Positions 8,399 to 17,719 of a DNA stretch of 27,292 bases are shown piece by piece. The notes under the pieces are model-generated. The model was not told the origin of the DNA and did no database searches. It saw only the letters and a list, made by a program, of their open reading frames with translations. Within the stretch, counting starts at the first letter, position 1. Every line of letters starts with the position of its first letter. The DNA comes from an uncultured Erysipelotrichaceae bacterium (GTDB lineage: Bacteria; Bacillota_I; Bacilli_A; RF39; UBA660): NCBI GenBank assembly GCA_902783915.1, contig CACZSX010000079.1, positions 1-27,292 on the forward strand, read 5' to 3'. Both the position numbers and the translations under genes were made by a program.

Positions 8399-8728
8399 AT
8401 GAAAAATATATATATTTTTGTAATAGTAATGATTTTATTGTTTTTTTTATTATTATTAACCTCAGGATCTAAAAAAAGTATTGTAGGAAAATGGAAATCA
8501 ATTGATACAAAAAATGAATATTATTACATATTTAATAAAAATAAAACTTGTTCATATGAAATGATAGTTGCAAGACTAGATTGTACTTATGAAATTGATG
8601 ATAATAAAATAAGCGTTTTATATAAAGGAAATACTAAAACTAATACTTTTAAATATCAAATTGAAGGAAATACATTAGTTATTAAAGGTGAAAATGGAAA
8701 AGATAATAAATTTGTAAAAGTAAAATAA
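8399..8728 (+). CDS. Small exported lipocalin-like hypothetical protein
   Basis: 109 residues from ATG 8399, preceded by GGTGGA. Residues 4-22 are a hydrophobic signal or membrane anchor (IYIFVIVMILLFFLLLLTSG) with no lipobox Cys. The mature part begins SIVGKWKSIDTKNEYYY and alternates polar and hydrophobic residues as in a small beta-barrel. The GKW-containing start and Tyr/Phe-rich strands resemble small lipocalin-like or DUF5640-type extracellular domains, but this is pattern similarity only. Two Cys (CSYEMIV and LDCTYEI) could pair. It is the only element gene on the plus strand, convergent with the giant surface protein gene across a shared terminator. Its role in the element is unknown. 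Confidence 0.65.
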   Translation: MKNIYIFVIVMILLFFLLLLTSGSKKSIVGKWKSIDTKNEYYYIFNKNKTCSYEMIVARLDCTYEIDDNKISVLYKGNTKTNTFKYQIEGNTLVIKGENGKDNKFVKVK

Positions 8729-8732
8729 TTAA

Positions 8733-8769
8733 TAAAAAGGATTGTCATTTGATAACAATCCTTTTTTTA
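8733..8769. terminator. Bidirectional terminator inside the element
   Basis: AAAAAGGATTGT and ACAATCCTTTTT form a 12-bp stem with T-runs in both directions, between the convergent genes at 8399-8728 and 8767-15159. It should also stop element transcription from running into the PBP C-terminal fragment, mraY and ftsW. Confidence 0.85.
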
Positions 8770-11700
8770 ATGAATAAGTTCAAGTCTAAATCTTCTTAGT
8801 AGTTCATCATCAGTTAAATCATTTGGATTATTTGAATCAACTACATGTTCTTCATATTTATAATAATTATAAATATCTTGATTAGTTGGATAAGATCTAT
8901 ACATTGAATAGAATCTTGGATTAGTATCTGACCAACTAACAGTATCATGGAAACGTGTACGATTTGTAAGTCCAAAGAAGTAAGTCATTTCATAATCTCT
9001 TAAACGATCTTCTTCAGATACTCCTAATAATCCTTCTAAGAAGTATGCCATAGTACCTGTTCTATCTGTACCAATTGTACAGTGGAAGAAGATACTATCA
9101 TGATTAAATACAACTTTTTCCATAATCGCTCTCATAGCTGATTTAACATTACGATAATTAGATAAGTATTGATCTGATAATATGTAAGTAGTAGGAACTG
9201 GATTAATTATATAATTAGTTATTATAATATCAGTATAACTACTACTAGTACCAGTATCATAATTAGCCATTTTATATGTTTGATTTCCTTCAGTACCTCT
9301 TAAATCTACTTCGCGCGTTACTCCTAATTTAGTTAAATCTGTAACTCCTTGAGCACTTGTTATTTGAGCACCACGGTATAGTCTTCCATAATCTATTGTA
9401 CCTGATATGTCAGAATTACTAGCCGATAGTCCACCTAAATCACGAAGATTACGAATTGAAGTCTTAAGGGTTCTTCTACTACCAGTTGCAGTTACAACAC
9501 CATATTTGGTATTATCAGTTGCAGATTCCCAAAGATATGTTACTCCTGGTATCATATTATAAATAGTACCACCAGTTGATGTTGTATAGGTAATTTGACT
9601 TCCTTTAACACCATTTTCATATAAGTAAACATTTACATCTTCTGTTAAGCCTGTATCATAACCCGTTGCATAATCACAATAAGTTCCAGCTTGAGGACTA
9701 CTACAGGCATTGTTTGCACCACAAGAAGAACATCCATTATCAGTAAATACTTGACTTATACTATTTTTAAATAAATGATGACCATTATCATAATCAGTTT
9801 TAGTTTGTGGAGCTACAGTTCCTGGAGCTTCATTTGATGGATCAGTTGCATCAGTTACTACCCAAGAACTAACATTTGTAAAGTATTCTTGCATTGCATT
9901 ACTTAAGATATTATGATTTACCGGAGTTAATGAAGAATTAAATGTCCATTTAGCATAATATGTTACATTTCCAACTGCAGTTGGTATAAATGTTGCAAAT
10001 GGTGTTTGTAAATTACTATCTGTATACCATCCATCAAAAGTATAGTTTTCTCTTGTTGGCGTTGGTAAATCACTTGTTGTAATAGCTTCATTAAGATCAA
10101 ATTCTTTATATGTTGGTGTAACTTCACCATCATTAGCTTCAAAATTAATATGATATTTTAAATTTTGTATTTCATAATATAATGTATAATAATCATTATC
10201 AGTTCCAGTTAATCTTGTTGAACCTGTTTCAGTTCCTGTAATCTTAGTAAAATCATTAACAGCCCGACTACTTGATTTACCTTTAATTATTCCATCATAT
10301 ATTGAATAATCAACAGTAGAAGTAATACCATATAAATCACCTTGAATTACTGGTGATGTTGCATCATATGTACCATTTTGAGTACCAACAATTAAAGTTG
10401 TACCATTAACATTTTGAATAGCATTACCAACAGATGTAACTGTTCCACCTGTTATAATAATACTTGATCCAGATTTACCATTATGTAAAGCTCCCATTGT
10501 TGATGAAACGGCTTGGATAACTGTTCCACCAGACATAGTTATCGATGAGGCGGCACCAGCATTTTGAACAACACCACGCTGAGCAGCACTTGATTTTAAT
10601 GTTCCACCTGTTATTTCAACAGCACCATTATTATAAATTGCAGCTCTAGCATTAGCGGCTGAATTTGATGTATTTTCAATATATCCACCATCTACATACA
10701 TAGTCATTCCTGCATTATTTTCAAAAACAGCAAGTTTATCTGTATCACAAAGATATGTTCCACTTATTACTCTTAATGTTCCACCAGTATTAAATATCAT
10801 TTGATTAGTTGTAGATGCGCCACATTGTACTTTATAATTACCGCCATTTAGGATAACACTTCTACCATCTTTTATTTGAGACTGACCAGTAGGATTAATT
10901 ATATCTTGTAATAATTTTACCTCAGTTGCTACTCCACTTGTTGGTACAGCATTAAAGGCTGCTTGAAGTGTTGTATAATAAGAAGTAGTATCACCATAAA
11001 CAGCAACTTTATAAGTATTAGATACCCATTTAGCTTTATAAGTTATATCACTTGTAACTGCTTCTGTTGTATCTAAACGCGTATCCGTTAATGTTTGATT
11101 AGTTTCATCATATAAATACCAGTCATCAAATACATAATCAGTTTTGGTTGGATCATTTGGTAAAGTCTCACCAGAATCATCAATTGATAACCCAACACCT
11201 ACATGAATTATAGTTGGAGATCCACCATTATCTGGATCAAATGTTACACTGTAAGAATTAACAACATTAACAGTTATAGTTCTAGCTTCATGTGATTCAA
11301 CACCAGTTATTGTTAATGTAACAGAACCAATAGAAGAACCTAATATTGATTTTCCATCAACTTCAAGGATATTAGTATTACTAGATGATAGATTATAATC
11401 TTCAACTAATCCACCACCAGTTGCAGCAACAGAAACTTGTTTACTAGTTCCAACCATAATTGATAACGGATCTTCTGGAATTGTTGCAATACTAATCTTT
11501 TCTTTCCAACTTACATTTACTTCTATATTTCCATATACTTCTGTTGCTGAAGTAAATGTGGTTAAAGCATTATTATCTTCAAATACCCAACCATTAAATA
11601 TATAACCTACTTTTGTTTGGTCAACTGGCATTTCAGCACCAACTGTTGAACCTGATACAACCTGAACTGTTTTAATAACACTATTACCATCTTTAAATGT

Positions 11701-14700
11701 TACTGTATATTTTAAGACATCTACTGATACTGGAACCTGAACTGTTTCTCCAGATAAACTACCAGTAACTGTAATATACGTATTTCCAATCCCCTCACCA
11801 GTTACTTCTCCAGTTGTATTATTTACTGTTGCATAATTTGTATTACCAGAGGTAAATGTATAATCTTCAACATCATCACCTTGAATTGTAGGCGTTAAAG
11901 TAATTTGTCCAGTATTTCCAACTAAAAGTTCAAATGGGCTTGGAGTTGTGCTTAAAGTTGCATAAGTTACCTTTTCTTTCCAATTAGCAACTGCAACAAT
12001 ATCTTCATTTACTATTACATCACTATCAAATTGTGAATTACTATTTCCATCTATATACCAAGCATTAAATACGTAATTTGCATTTATTGGTGTTGCAGGC
12101 ATATTAGCACCAATTGAACTTCCAGATACAACTTGTACTGTATCGATAAGTGTCGAATGTTCTAAATCACTTGGATTGTAATCTTTATCATAGAATTTTA
12201 CAGTACGCATTATTTGAGTTACTGTTACATCTACTGTTTCTATATCTCCTGATAAGTCCCCAGTAATAGATATGGTTGCTGTTCCAATACTTACTGCATG
12301 TACTGTTCCATCAATATCTACTGTTGCAACGTTGGTATCACTTGATACATATGTAACACTTTCTATATCATCTTCTTCAAATTCAATTTTATCACTACTA
12401 TTTATTTGAATACTCATTGTATCATCAAATGTTGCATTACTTACACTTTGTACCCATTTAGCATATACACTAAATGGTCCATTAACTACTGTTTCACTTG
12501 TAACTGGTTTTAATGGATCTCCATCAATAAACCATCCAGCAAATAAATAACCTTGTTTTGGACTTGGTGTTGGTAAATCACTACCAAATGAACCACCATT
12601 ATCAACAACTACAGGAATTGCTGTACCATTAGCTTCTTCATAGAAATTAATTGTTATACTTGGCGCAAGTAAGTATGCTGCATGATAAGAAACGCCATCA
12701 ACAGTAACTGTAGCATCGGTTTTAAATGGAATACCATCAGGTTTAGTAACACTTGTTGTACTAATTGCTTGAGATTGATTAAAGGATTCAAATATACCAT
12801 CATAAACCTCAATTACAGCACCATTGTTATTCTTTTCAAGACCGTATTCTTCTCCACGAAGCACTGGAGTTGATATATCAATAACACTATCATTTGTACC
12901 AATTATTACTTTTCCGCCACTCTTTCTAGCATTAACAGCACTATAACCTTTAGAAACAATTGTACCACCAGTAATATTAATAGTTCCTCCGTTATTATCA
13001 ACACATGCTCTTAATTCTCCAGTACCAGACATATTTTCTAAATAAGCACTATCACTTATATTAGTTGTTCCACCTTCTGTATAGATTGCTTGTCCTTTTG
13101 TAACACTATGAGCAATAATTTTACCACCAGAAACATTCAATGTTCCACTTTTTTGATTAATTGCTGCAGCTAGACCATTACTGTTTAAATTTCCACCGGT
13201 TATATTAACTGTTCCACCAGTATTCTCAATAACAGGGTGATCAACAGTATTAGTTCCTGAATTAGTTCCTTCATTAGTTAAGGTACAATTACCAGAAATA
13301 TTTAATGTTGCACCTGAGTTATTTGCAATAATTCTAGAGGCCTTAGTTGAGTTAGTAAATATCATATTTCCACTTATAATATCCAATTTTCCACTATTTG
13401 TTATCATATTACCTGCATCATTAAATGAACCAGTAATAGTTTTTTCACCAATATCTAACTCAACCCATTTATTATTAGGTATTGTAACAGCTTCAGATAA
13501 TGTTATATCTTTTAAAAGAATTATTTTTGTTTTTACTTTACCTTCTGGAACAGCAGCAATTGCTTCAGCCAAAGTATCATAGCCAATTCCATTTACCCTT
13601 GCAACAGAATTACCTATTATCCATGCTGCATATAATGTTATATCATCAGTTATTTGTTCTGTTTTATCAAATGGCCTAGTAAGTTCACTGTCATAATACC
13701 AACCTTCAAATGAATGATCTAGATAAACAGCTGTTGGAAAATCATTTTCATCAATCGTATTTCCTGTATCAACAATCAAATCAAAAGTACTTTCTCCATT
13801 TATTGTTCCACCATTAGCATTAAATGTAACTGTATTTGTTGGAAGAGGATTCCACTTAGCATGTAAAGTCATATCTCCTTCAACAATTGTTGTTGCATCA
13901 ACAGGAGTCGAATATACATCATTTGAATAATTAGCATACCATCCATCAAATGTGAAATGTTCTTTCGTTACACCAGCAATTGCACCAATTGGATCTCCTG
14001 TATAAACTCTTCTATTTTCAATTTGCGGTACACCCCCATGAGTATCAAAACTAATTGTATGTTTATCAGTATTTTTATATCCTTCAAAAGCACTTAAAGG
14101 AATTTCAATTACAGGTCGAATTGTATTATTACTACTAGTTTCAACTTTACCAACTTGCGCCGTTTGTGCTTGAATACGATAATGTTGACTTCCCACAGGC
14201 TCTAACCAAATTCCTGCCCTACCAAGAGAAGTTGACTGAAATTTTGAGTTTTCAAATAAAAACCATTTTCCACAATCGGCAAAATAAGAAGCGCCTTTCT
14301 CTCCAGATATAGGGCCACATACAGCTGATAAATCAGCAAAGTTAAGAAGTCTTGATATTTTGCCATTACCAGAATCAAAATCTATAAGTCCCGGATTATT
14401 CCAAGGAGTATTTGTGGTAGTTTTAGTAGGTAACCAAACTAAAGCATCATTATAATTAGTTGAACCAATACTAGTATTATGTTGACTATCAACAGGTCCA
14501 CTACTATCAACACTAGTATAATAAACTAATGCCCCTGTTGCCTCATCATTACCATTATCTATTTGTCTTAAAAAATAAAATCTTTCTGTAAATTTTCCAT
14601 ATTCAGTTTGAGCATTATATGTACCATCATTATTAACATCACAGTCATAAGCATCCCCAGCAATTGGACTACTTGGTCCATAAGTAGTACCATATGTAAT

Positions 14701-15159
14701 AGTTGAATTTACTGGAATATTAATAGCACTTACACGGCACCCACCACTATGACAAGTTTCTGTATGCAAGTTATTATCATTAGTAACCTTTTTACAAACT
14801 ATTTTTTGCCAATGTGCATAGTAAACTACTGGCCCAGTAATAAGTTGATCGGAATAAACTCTATTAGCATTTTCACTAGTACCATCATACCAACCTAGAA
14901 AATTATAATCTGTTCTAGTTGGACTAGTAATACTTCCTAATTCTTGGTTATAAGTACGATATTCAGTTCTAGTAGTTCCAAGTCCATCGTTTAAATCTAA
15001 CGTAACAGGGAAAGCAGTAGATGGATCTAGAACAGATAGATTAATTGTAGTTCTTTTAACCTCTTTATAAATAGAAAAGGTTTTATCTATTGGAAAGATA
15101 ATAATACATGAAAAAATGATTAAAACTGCTATAAACAATTTTAATTTAATGTTTTTCAT
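8767..15159 (-). CDS. Giant surface protein: InlB-type repeats, Big_2, two beta-helices, C-terminal tyrosine/phosphoinositide-type phosphatase
   Basis: 2130 residues from ATG 15159, with GAGGTGGTAAT upstream; an extra six codons to TTG 15177 overlap that site. An N-terminal hydrophobic signal (about 8-24) leads to an InlB B-type repeat (51-119, ending YYAHWQK), a region with an RPVIEI motif (about 120-365), and two more InlB-type repeats (366-515). Then come beta-helix 1 (about 518-830, NITGG/NVSGG rungs), four InlB-type repeats alternating with three Big_2-like domains (833-1375), beta-helix 2 (about 1375-1664) and a last InlB-type repeat (1665-1741). A Cys-rich, Fn3-like linker precedes a phosphatase domain (about 1890-2110) with NLRDLGG, YGRLYRGAQ and the P-loop HCTIGTDRTG (Cys2027, Arg2033). 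There is no LPxTG or C-terminal membrane anchor. It is last in the SipW/TasA operon. It resembles a secreted adhesin with a Listeria LipA/PtpB-like phosphatase; the substrate is unknown. Confidence 0.88.
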   Translation of the reverse strand: MKNIKLKLFIAVLIIFSCIIIFPIDKTFSIYKEVKRTTINLSVLDPSTAFPVTLDLNDGLGTTRTEYRTYNQELGSITSPTRTDYNFLGWYDGTSENANRVYSDQLITGPVVYYAHWQKIVCKKVTNDNNLHTETCHSGGCRVSAINIPVNSTITYGTTYGPSSPIAGDAYDCDVNNDGTYNAQTEYGKFTERFYFLRQIDNGNDEATGALVYYTSVDSSGPVDSQHNTSIGSTNYNDALVWLPTKTTTNTPWNNPGLIDFDSGNGKISRLLNFADLSAVCGPISGEKGASYFADCGKWFLFENSKFQSTSLGRAGIWLEPVGSQHYRIQAQTAQVGKVETSSNNTIRPVIEIPLSAFEGYKNTDKHTISFDTHGGVPQIENRRVYTGDPIGAIAGVTKEHFTFDGWYANYSNDVYSTPVDATTIVEGDMTLHAKWNPLPTNTVTFNANGGTINGESTFDLIVDTGNTIDENDFPTAVYLDHSFEGWYYDSELTRPFDKTEQITDDITLYAAWIIGNSVARVNGIGYDTLAEAIAAVPEGKVKTKIILLKDITLSEAVTIPNNKWVELDIGEKTITGSFNDAGNMITNSGKLDIISGNMIFTNSTKASRIIANNSGATLNISGNCTLTNEGTNSGTNTVDHPVIENTGGTVNITGGNLNSNGLAAAINQKSGTLNVSGGKIIAHSVTKGQAIYTEGGTTNISDSAYLENMSGTGELRACVDNNGGTINITGGTIVSKGYSAVNARKSGGKVIIGTNDSVIDISTPVLRGEEYGLEKNNNGAVIEVYDGIFESFNQSQAISTTSVTKPDGIPFKTDATVTVDGVSYHAAYLLAPSITINFYEEANGTAIPVVVDNGGSFGSDLPTPSPKQGYLFAGWFIDGDPLKPVTSETVVNGPFSVYAKWVQSVSNATFDDTMSIQINSSDKIEFEEDDIESVTYVSSDTNVATVDIDGTVHAVSIGTATISITGDLSGDIETVDVTVTQIMRTVKFYDKDYNPSDLEHSTLIDTVQVVSGSSIGANMPATPINANYVFNAWYIDGNSNSQFDSDVIVNEDIVAVANWKEKVTYATLSTTPSPFELLVGNTGQITLTPTIQGDDVEDYTFTSGNTNYATVNNTTGEVTGEGIGNTYITVTGSLSGETVQVPVSVDVLKYTVTFKDGNSVIKTVQVVSGSTVGAEMPVDQTKVGYIFNGWVFEDNNALTTFTSATEVYGNIEVNVSWKEKISIATIPEDPLSIMVGTSKQVSVAATGGGLVEDYNLSSSNTNILEVDGKSILGSSIGSVTLTITGVESHEARTITVNVVNSYSVTFDPDNGGSPTIIHVGVGLSIDDSGETLPNDPTKTDYVFDDWYLYDETNQTLTDTRLDTTEAVTSDITYKAKWVSNTYKVAVYGDTTSYYTTLQAAFNAVPTSGVATEVKLLQDIINPTGQSQIKDGRSVILNGGNYKVQCGASTTNQMIFNTGGTLRVISGTYLCDTDKLAVFENNAGMTMYVDGGYIENTSNSAANARAAIYNNGAVEITGGTLKSSAAQRGVVQNAGAASSITMSGGTVIQAVSSTMGALHNGKSGSSIIITGGTVTSVGNAIQNVNGTTLIVGTQNGTYDATSPVIQGDLYGITSTVDYSIYDGIIKGKSSSRAVNDFTKITGTETGSTRLTGTDNDYYTLYYEIQNLKYHINFEANDGEVTPTYKEFDLNEAITTSDLPTPTRENYTFDGWYTDSNLQTPFATFIPTAVGNVTYYAKWTFNSSLTPVNHNILSNAMQEYFTNVSSWVVTDATDPSNEAPGTVAPQTKTDYDNGHHLFKNSISQVFTDNGCSSCGANNACSSPQAGTYCDYATGYDTGLTEDVNVYLYENGVKGSQITYTTSTGGTIYNMIPGVTYLWESATDNTKYGVVTATGSRRTLKTSIRNLRDLGGLSASNSDISGTIDYGRLYRGAQITSAQGVTDLTKLGVTREVDLRGTEGNQTYKMANYDTGTSSSYTDIIITNYIINPVPTTYILSDQYLSNYRNVKSAMRAIMEKVVFNHDSIFFHCTIGTDRTGTMAYFLEGLLGVSEEDRLRDYEMTYFFGLTNRTRFHDTVSWSDTNPRFYSMYRSYPTNQDIYNYYKYEEHVVDSNNPNDLTDDELLRRFRLELIH

Positions 15160-15192
15160 ATTACCACCTCTTTCCAATTATTATAAATAATA

Positions 15193-15660
15193 TTATATAC
15201 TTTGTTTAAATTCAACGTCTATGTTTACAGTTTGATTTGAAACAATTACAGCATCAGCGTTTGCCCTAAACGTTAACACATGTGTCTTTTCATTATCGCC
15301 ATTACCATAAACAATTGTGCCTACATTTGAGAAAGTAATTGTATCACTACCATTTTCTAGGCTTTCAAAATTTCCATTATCTAATTTAACATCTACTCCA
15401 CTTGGTATATTACTGACTATTACCGAATATTCAGTATCAACTTCAGAATTACTTGTCACAACAACCGTAAACTGAGCTGTTCCTGCATTAGGCATTAAAT
15501 TTATTGTTCTATTCGAATTTGAATCAACTGATACACTCCATAAAGCCGTATCAAGTGCAGCTAATGAACTGACATTTGATTTTAATATTCCTAAAGAATA
15601 AGGAATAGAAAAAATACAAAACAAAGCAAATACTATTATTAAAATCTTATTATTATGCAT
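15193..15660 (-). CDS. TasA/camelysin-like secreted protein (minor or second subunit)
   Basis: 155 residues from ATG 15660 with a strong AAGGAGG site. A short basic N-terminus and hydrophobic stretch (ILIIVFALFCIFSIPYSLG) form a SipW-type signal peptide. The mature region begins AALDTALWSVSVDSN and is beta-rich, with a TEYSVIVSNIPSGVDVKLD segment typical of the TasA/CalY jelly-roll: a thread of strands describing departures from a mean, with few charged residues. Length is slightly below B. subtilis TasA and near camelysin-type proteins. It lies 33 bp before the giant adhesin gene and 43 bp after the signal-peptidase gene, so it probably co-assembles with or secretes alongside the adhesin. 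The assignment rests on signal type, size, fold pattern and synteny, not on a sharp motif. Confidence 0.7.
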   Translation of the reverse strand: MHNNKILIIVFALFCIFSIPYSLGILKSNVSSLAALDTALWSVSVDSNSNRTINLMPNAGTAQFTVVVTSNSEVDTEYSVIVSNIPSGVDVKLDNGNFESLENGSDTITFSNVGTIVYGNGDNEKTHVLTFRANADAVIVSNQTVNIDVEFKQSI

Positions 15661-15703
15661 ATTTTTTCCTCCTTACTTTCTCTTGTTTATTAACTCATTT
15701 TTA

Positions 15704-16474
15704 TTAATCTTTTATCTTTTTCTTAGGAACACTATTACTACTTCCTTTAACCTTTACATTTTTACTACTAACTTTGGTAGTTTTTCCATTTTTTTCAGCC
15801 TTTTTCGTTTTGTTTTTTATATTTTGATTTGTTCCTTTGTTATTCTTATTCGTAGTTTCCTTTAATTTTGAATCTTCTTTTAACGGCTCAACAAGAACTT
15901 TTTCCTCTATTGCTCCTTCTTGAATTTCTTTTCCATCTAAATTATCTTTAGTTTTTTCTTTTTGAGATTCATCTCCAGTTAAAACTTCTTTTGGTTCATC
16001 TTGGTTTATTTCTATTTTTGCATTCACTTTATCTTTGCCATCTTCAAAATAACAACTCAATAAGTATAAGCTAACCAAAAATGCAATTATTACAAATTTA
16101 TAATTAATTATTATATTTAAGTATCCGCCCCAGTATATAGCCTTGCCTTCTATTTGGCTAATATTAGCTTCAGCATCAATAGTATTATTAGCATCACCTT
16201 TTGTAATAATCTTATCATTTTTTATTTCTATTATTCGATGTGTTATATAATAATCATCAACTTTATATGTTACAATATCACCAACATGATATTCATTTTT
16301 TCTACATAATAGTAAGTAATCTCCAGTATGTATTTTATCTTCCATTGAACCAGTTTCAACATTAAATATCTTTACGATATCTGTTATTCTTAATACAAAA
16401 TAGGCACTCAATATAATAATTATCAAAATCAATAATATATTAAACAATGTTTTAAAAATTCTACTCACTAACAC
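15704..16474 (-). CDS. sipW: ER-type signal peptidase I (SipW-like) with long Lys-rich tail
   Basis: 256 residues from GTG 16474, overlapping the upstream gene by 14 bp. SipW-type peptidases process TasA-family precursors at the membrane. The N-terminal transmembrane segment (10-29) is followed by the catalytic Ser43 in ETGSMEDKIHTGDYLLL. The general base is His79 in YYITHRII rather than the bacterial Lys, and KGDANNTID (91-100) supplies the Asp region, so this is the archaeal/ER class. A second membrane segment spans about 122-142. Residues 143-256 form an unusual low-complexity, Lys/Glu/Asn-rich tail, predicted cytoplasmic and far longer than in typical SipW. B. subtilis SipW has a regulatory C-terminal part, so a second role for this tail is possible but unproven. 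Neighbours are two TasA-like proteins and the adhesin, its probable substrates. Confidence 0.9.
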   Translation of the reverse strand: MLVSRIFKTLFNILLILIIIILSAYFVLRITDIVKIFNVETGSMEDKIHTGDYLLLCRKNEYHVGDIVTYKVDDYYITHRIIEIKNDKIITKGDANNTIDAEANISQIEGKAIYWGGYLNIIINYKFVIIAFLVSLYLLSCYFEDGKDKVNAKIEINQDEPKEVLTGDESQKEKTKDNLDGKEIQEGAIEEKVLVEPLKEDSKLKETTNKNNKGTNQNIKNKTKKAEKNGKTTKVSSKNVKVKGSSNSVPKKKIKD

Positions 16475-17615
16475 TTTCAGCCTTCACTTCTATTTTTAAT
16501 TCATATTTAGCTTCTGGATTTGATCCTATTTTTGTATCATTGCTACTACTTACCCATTTCCAATCTAAGTAATAAACATCACTTTCGCCAGGTTTTAATA
16601 CAAATTTGCTAATTGATAAACTACTTGGTTTTGAAAAGTCATTTACTATATATGAATCATTTTTCTTTAGTTTATACCTCATATTGATATTATAATTATT
16701 AGTTTCAATAAAATCTATATTATAATTAATTGTATATTTTGTATTATTTCTTACAACAAATTGGTATGTATTTTCACATTCAGGGGCAATAACATCATCA
16801 AAGTTATAAATTGATTTTGAAAATATTCTTAAATTATCAGAGCCATTCCATGAAATTGCATCCTTTTCATTATCAAAAACTTCTACTTCCCCATCTCCAG
16901 TTATTACAATTATAGTGATATTAGCTTTAGTTTTACCATCTAATGTTTTTGCTGTGATAGTTACAGTACCAGCTTTAATTCCAGTTATTCTTCCAGAACT
17001 ATCTACAGTTGCTATACTTGGATCACTACTACTCCAAATAAGTTCTCTTTCTGTAGCATTTTCTGGTTCTATTTTAGCGACTAATTGTTCCATAGTTCCT
17101 GCTGATAAAGATAAACTTTCAAGGCTTAATACAATCTTATTAACTTTTATAGCTTCATCTACAACATTTACAACGCAAGTTGAAGATATTCCATTAGAAC
17201 TTGTTACAGTAATTGTTACTTTACCATTTTTTATACCAGTAACTACTCCATTACTATCTACGGTTGCTATACTCTCATCACTACTTGTCCAAGTAAGCTT
17301 GGATGTCGATAATGAAGATGGTTTTATAACTAATACTAGCTTTTGTTTGCTACCTTTTTTTATACTGATATTTTCCTGAGTAAAGTTTATACTAGTTATT
17401 GTATTATTAGGCTTAGGAATTGGCTTGCACTGATTACTATTGCATTCAATATCAATTATATCTACATTACCATTTGGGCCTAATTTGTTCTTTAAAGCAC
17501 TATTATTTCTTGTTAATATAAGATTATAAAATAATAGAAAGATAATTAAAATAATCAAAATAATTTTAATGCTAACATCAATTCGTTTTTTTCTTACTTC
17601 ATTCTTATTTTCCAT
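16461..17615 (-). CDS. Membrane-anchored Big_2 protein with C-terminal TasA-like domain
   Basis: 384 residues from ATG 17615, with AAGGAG upstream. One transmembrane segment (about 16-35) after a basic N-terminus suggests an uncleaved signal anchor with the rest outside the cell. Two tandem Big_2 immunoglobulin-like domains follow (72-152 and 157-238), each with the SSDxSIATVDSxGxxTGIKxGxVTIT core. The C-terminal 140 residues (NTYQFVVRNNTKYTINYNIDF, VLKPGESDVYYLDWKW) look like a TasA/CalY-type beta domain. Big_2 plus a filament-like domain on a membrane stalk suits a base or anchor protein for the TasA-like fibre, comparable in role to TapA although not evidently homologous. The gene follows the TasA-like gene after two hairpins and overlaps sipW by 14 bp. 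Confidence 0.8.
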   Translation of the reverse strand: MENKNEVRKKRIDVSIKIILIILIIFLLFYNLILTRNNSALKNKLGPNGNVDIIDIECNSNQCKPIPKPNNTITSINFTQENISIKKGSKQKLVLVIKPSSLSTSKLTWTSSDESIATVDSNGVVTGIKNGKVTITVTSSNGISSTCVVNVVDEAIKVNKIVLSLESLSLSAGTMEQLVAKIEPENATERELIWSSSDPSIATVDSSGRITGIKAGTVTITAKTLDGKTKANITIIVITGDGEVEVFDNEKDAISWNGSDNLRIFSKSIYNFDDVIAPECENTYQFVVRNNTKYTINYNIDFIETNNYNINMRYKLKKNDSYIVNDFSKPSSLSISKFVLKPGESDVYYLDWKWVSSSNDTKIGSNPEAKYELKIEVKAESVSE

Positions 17616-17637
17616 TTTATATCTCCTTATTCCCCCC

Positions 17638-17672
17638 TTTAAAGTTTATAAAAAATATTTATAAACTTTAAA
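17638..17672 (-). repeat. 15-bp perfect hairpin between TasA-like and Big_2 genes
   Basis: TTTAAAGTTTATAAA (17638-17652) and its exact complement (17658-17672) flank a 5-base loop. On the minus strand it is followed by GGGGGG rather than a T-run, so it is a stable mRNA hairpin rather than a classical terminator. Confidence 0.7.
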
Positions 17673-17674
17673 CG

Positions 17675-17698
17675 AAAGAATAATATAAATTATTCTTT
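17675..17698 (-). repeat. Second intergenic hairpin after the TasA-like gene
   Basis: AAAGAATAAT (17675-17684) pairs with ATTATTCTTT (17689-17698) around a 4-base loop, directly next to the 15-bp hairpin. It may act as a weak terminator or mRNA-stabilising structure setting a high subunit-to-anchor ratio. Confidence 0.5.
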
Positions 17699-17719
17699 TC
17701 TTTTTATATCCTATGGTTG

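Noticed and set aside
8767..9000. LPxTG or C-terminal membrane anchor on the giant protein
   Set aside because: The C-terminus ends in charged LLRRFRLELIH with no sorting motif or hydrophobic tail.
12682..12873. Plus-strand open frame inside the giant gene, and similar frames at 3036, 3887, 7657, 16915, 17909, 21494 and 23167
   Set aside because: They are antisense shadows of well-supported minus-strand genes with no ribosome sites or family features.
10165..13610. CRISPR-like or tandem DNA repeats
   Set aside because: The repetitiveness is protein-level (beta-helix rungs) with diverged DNA; no regular repeat-spacer pattern is present.
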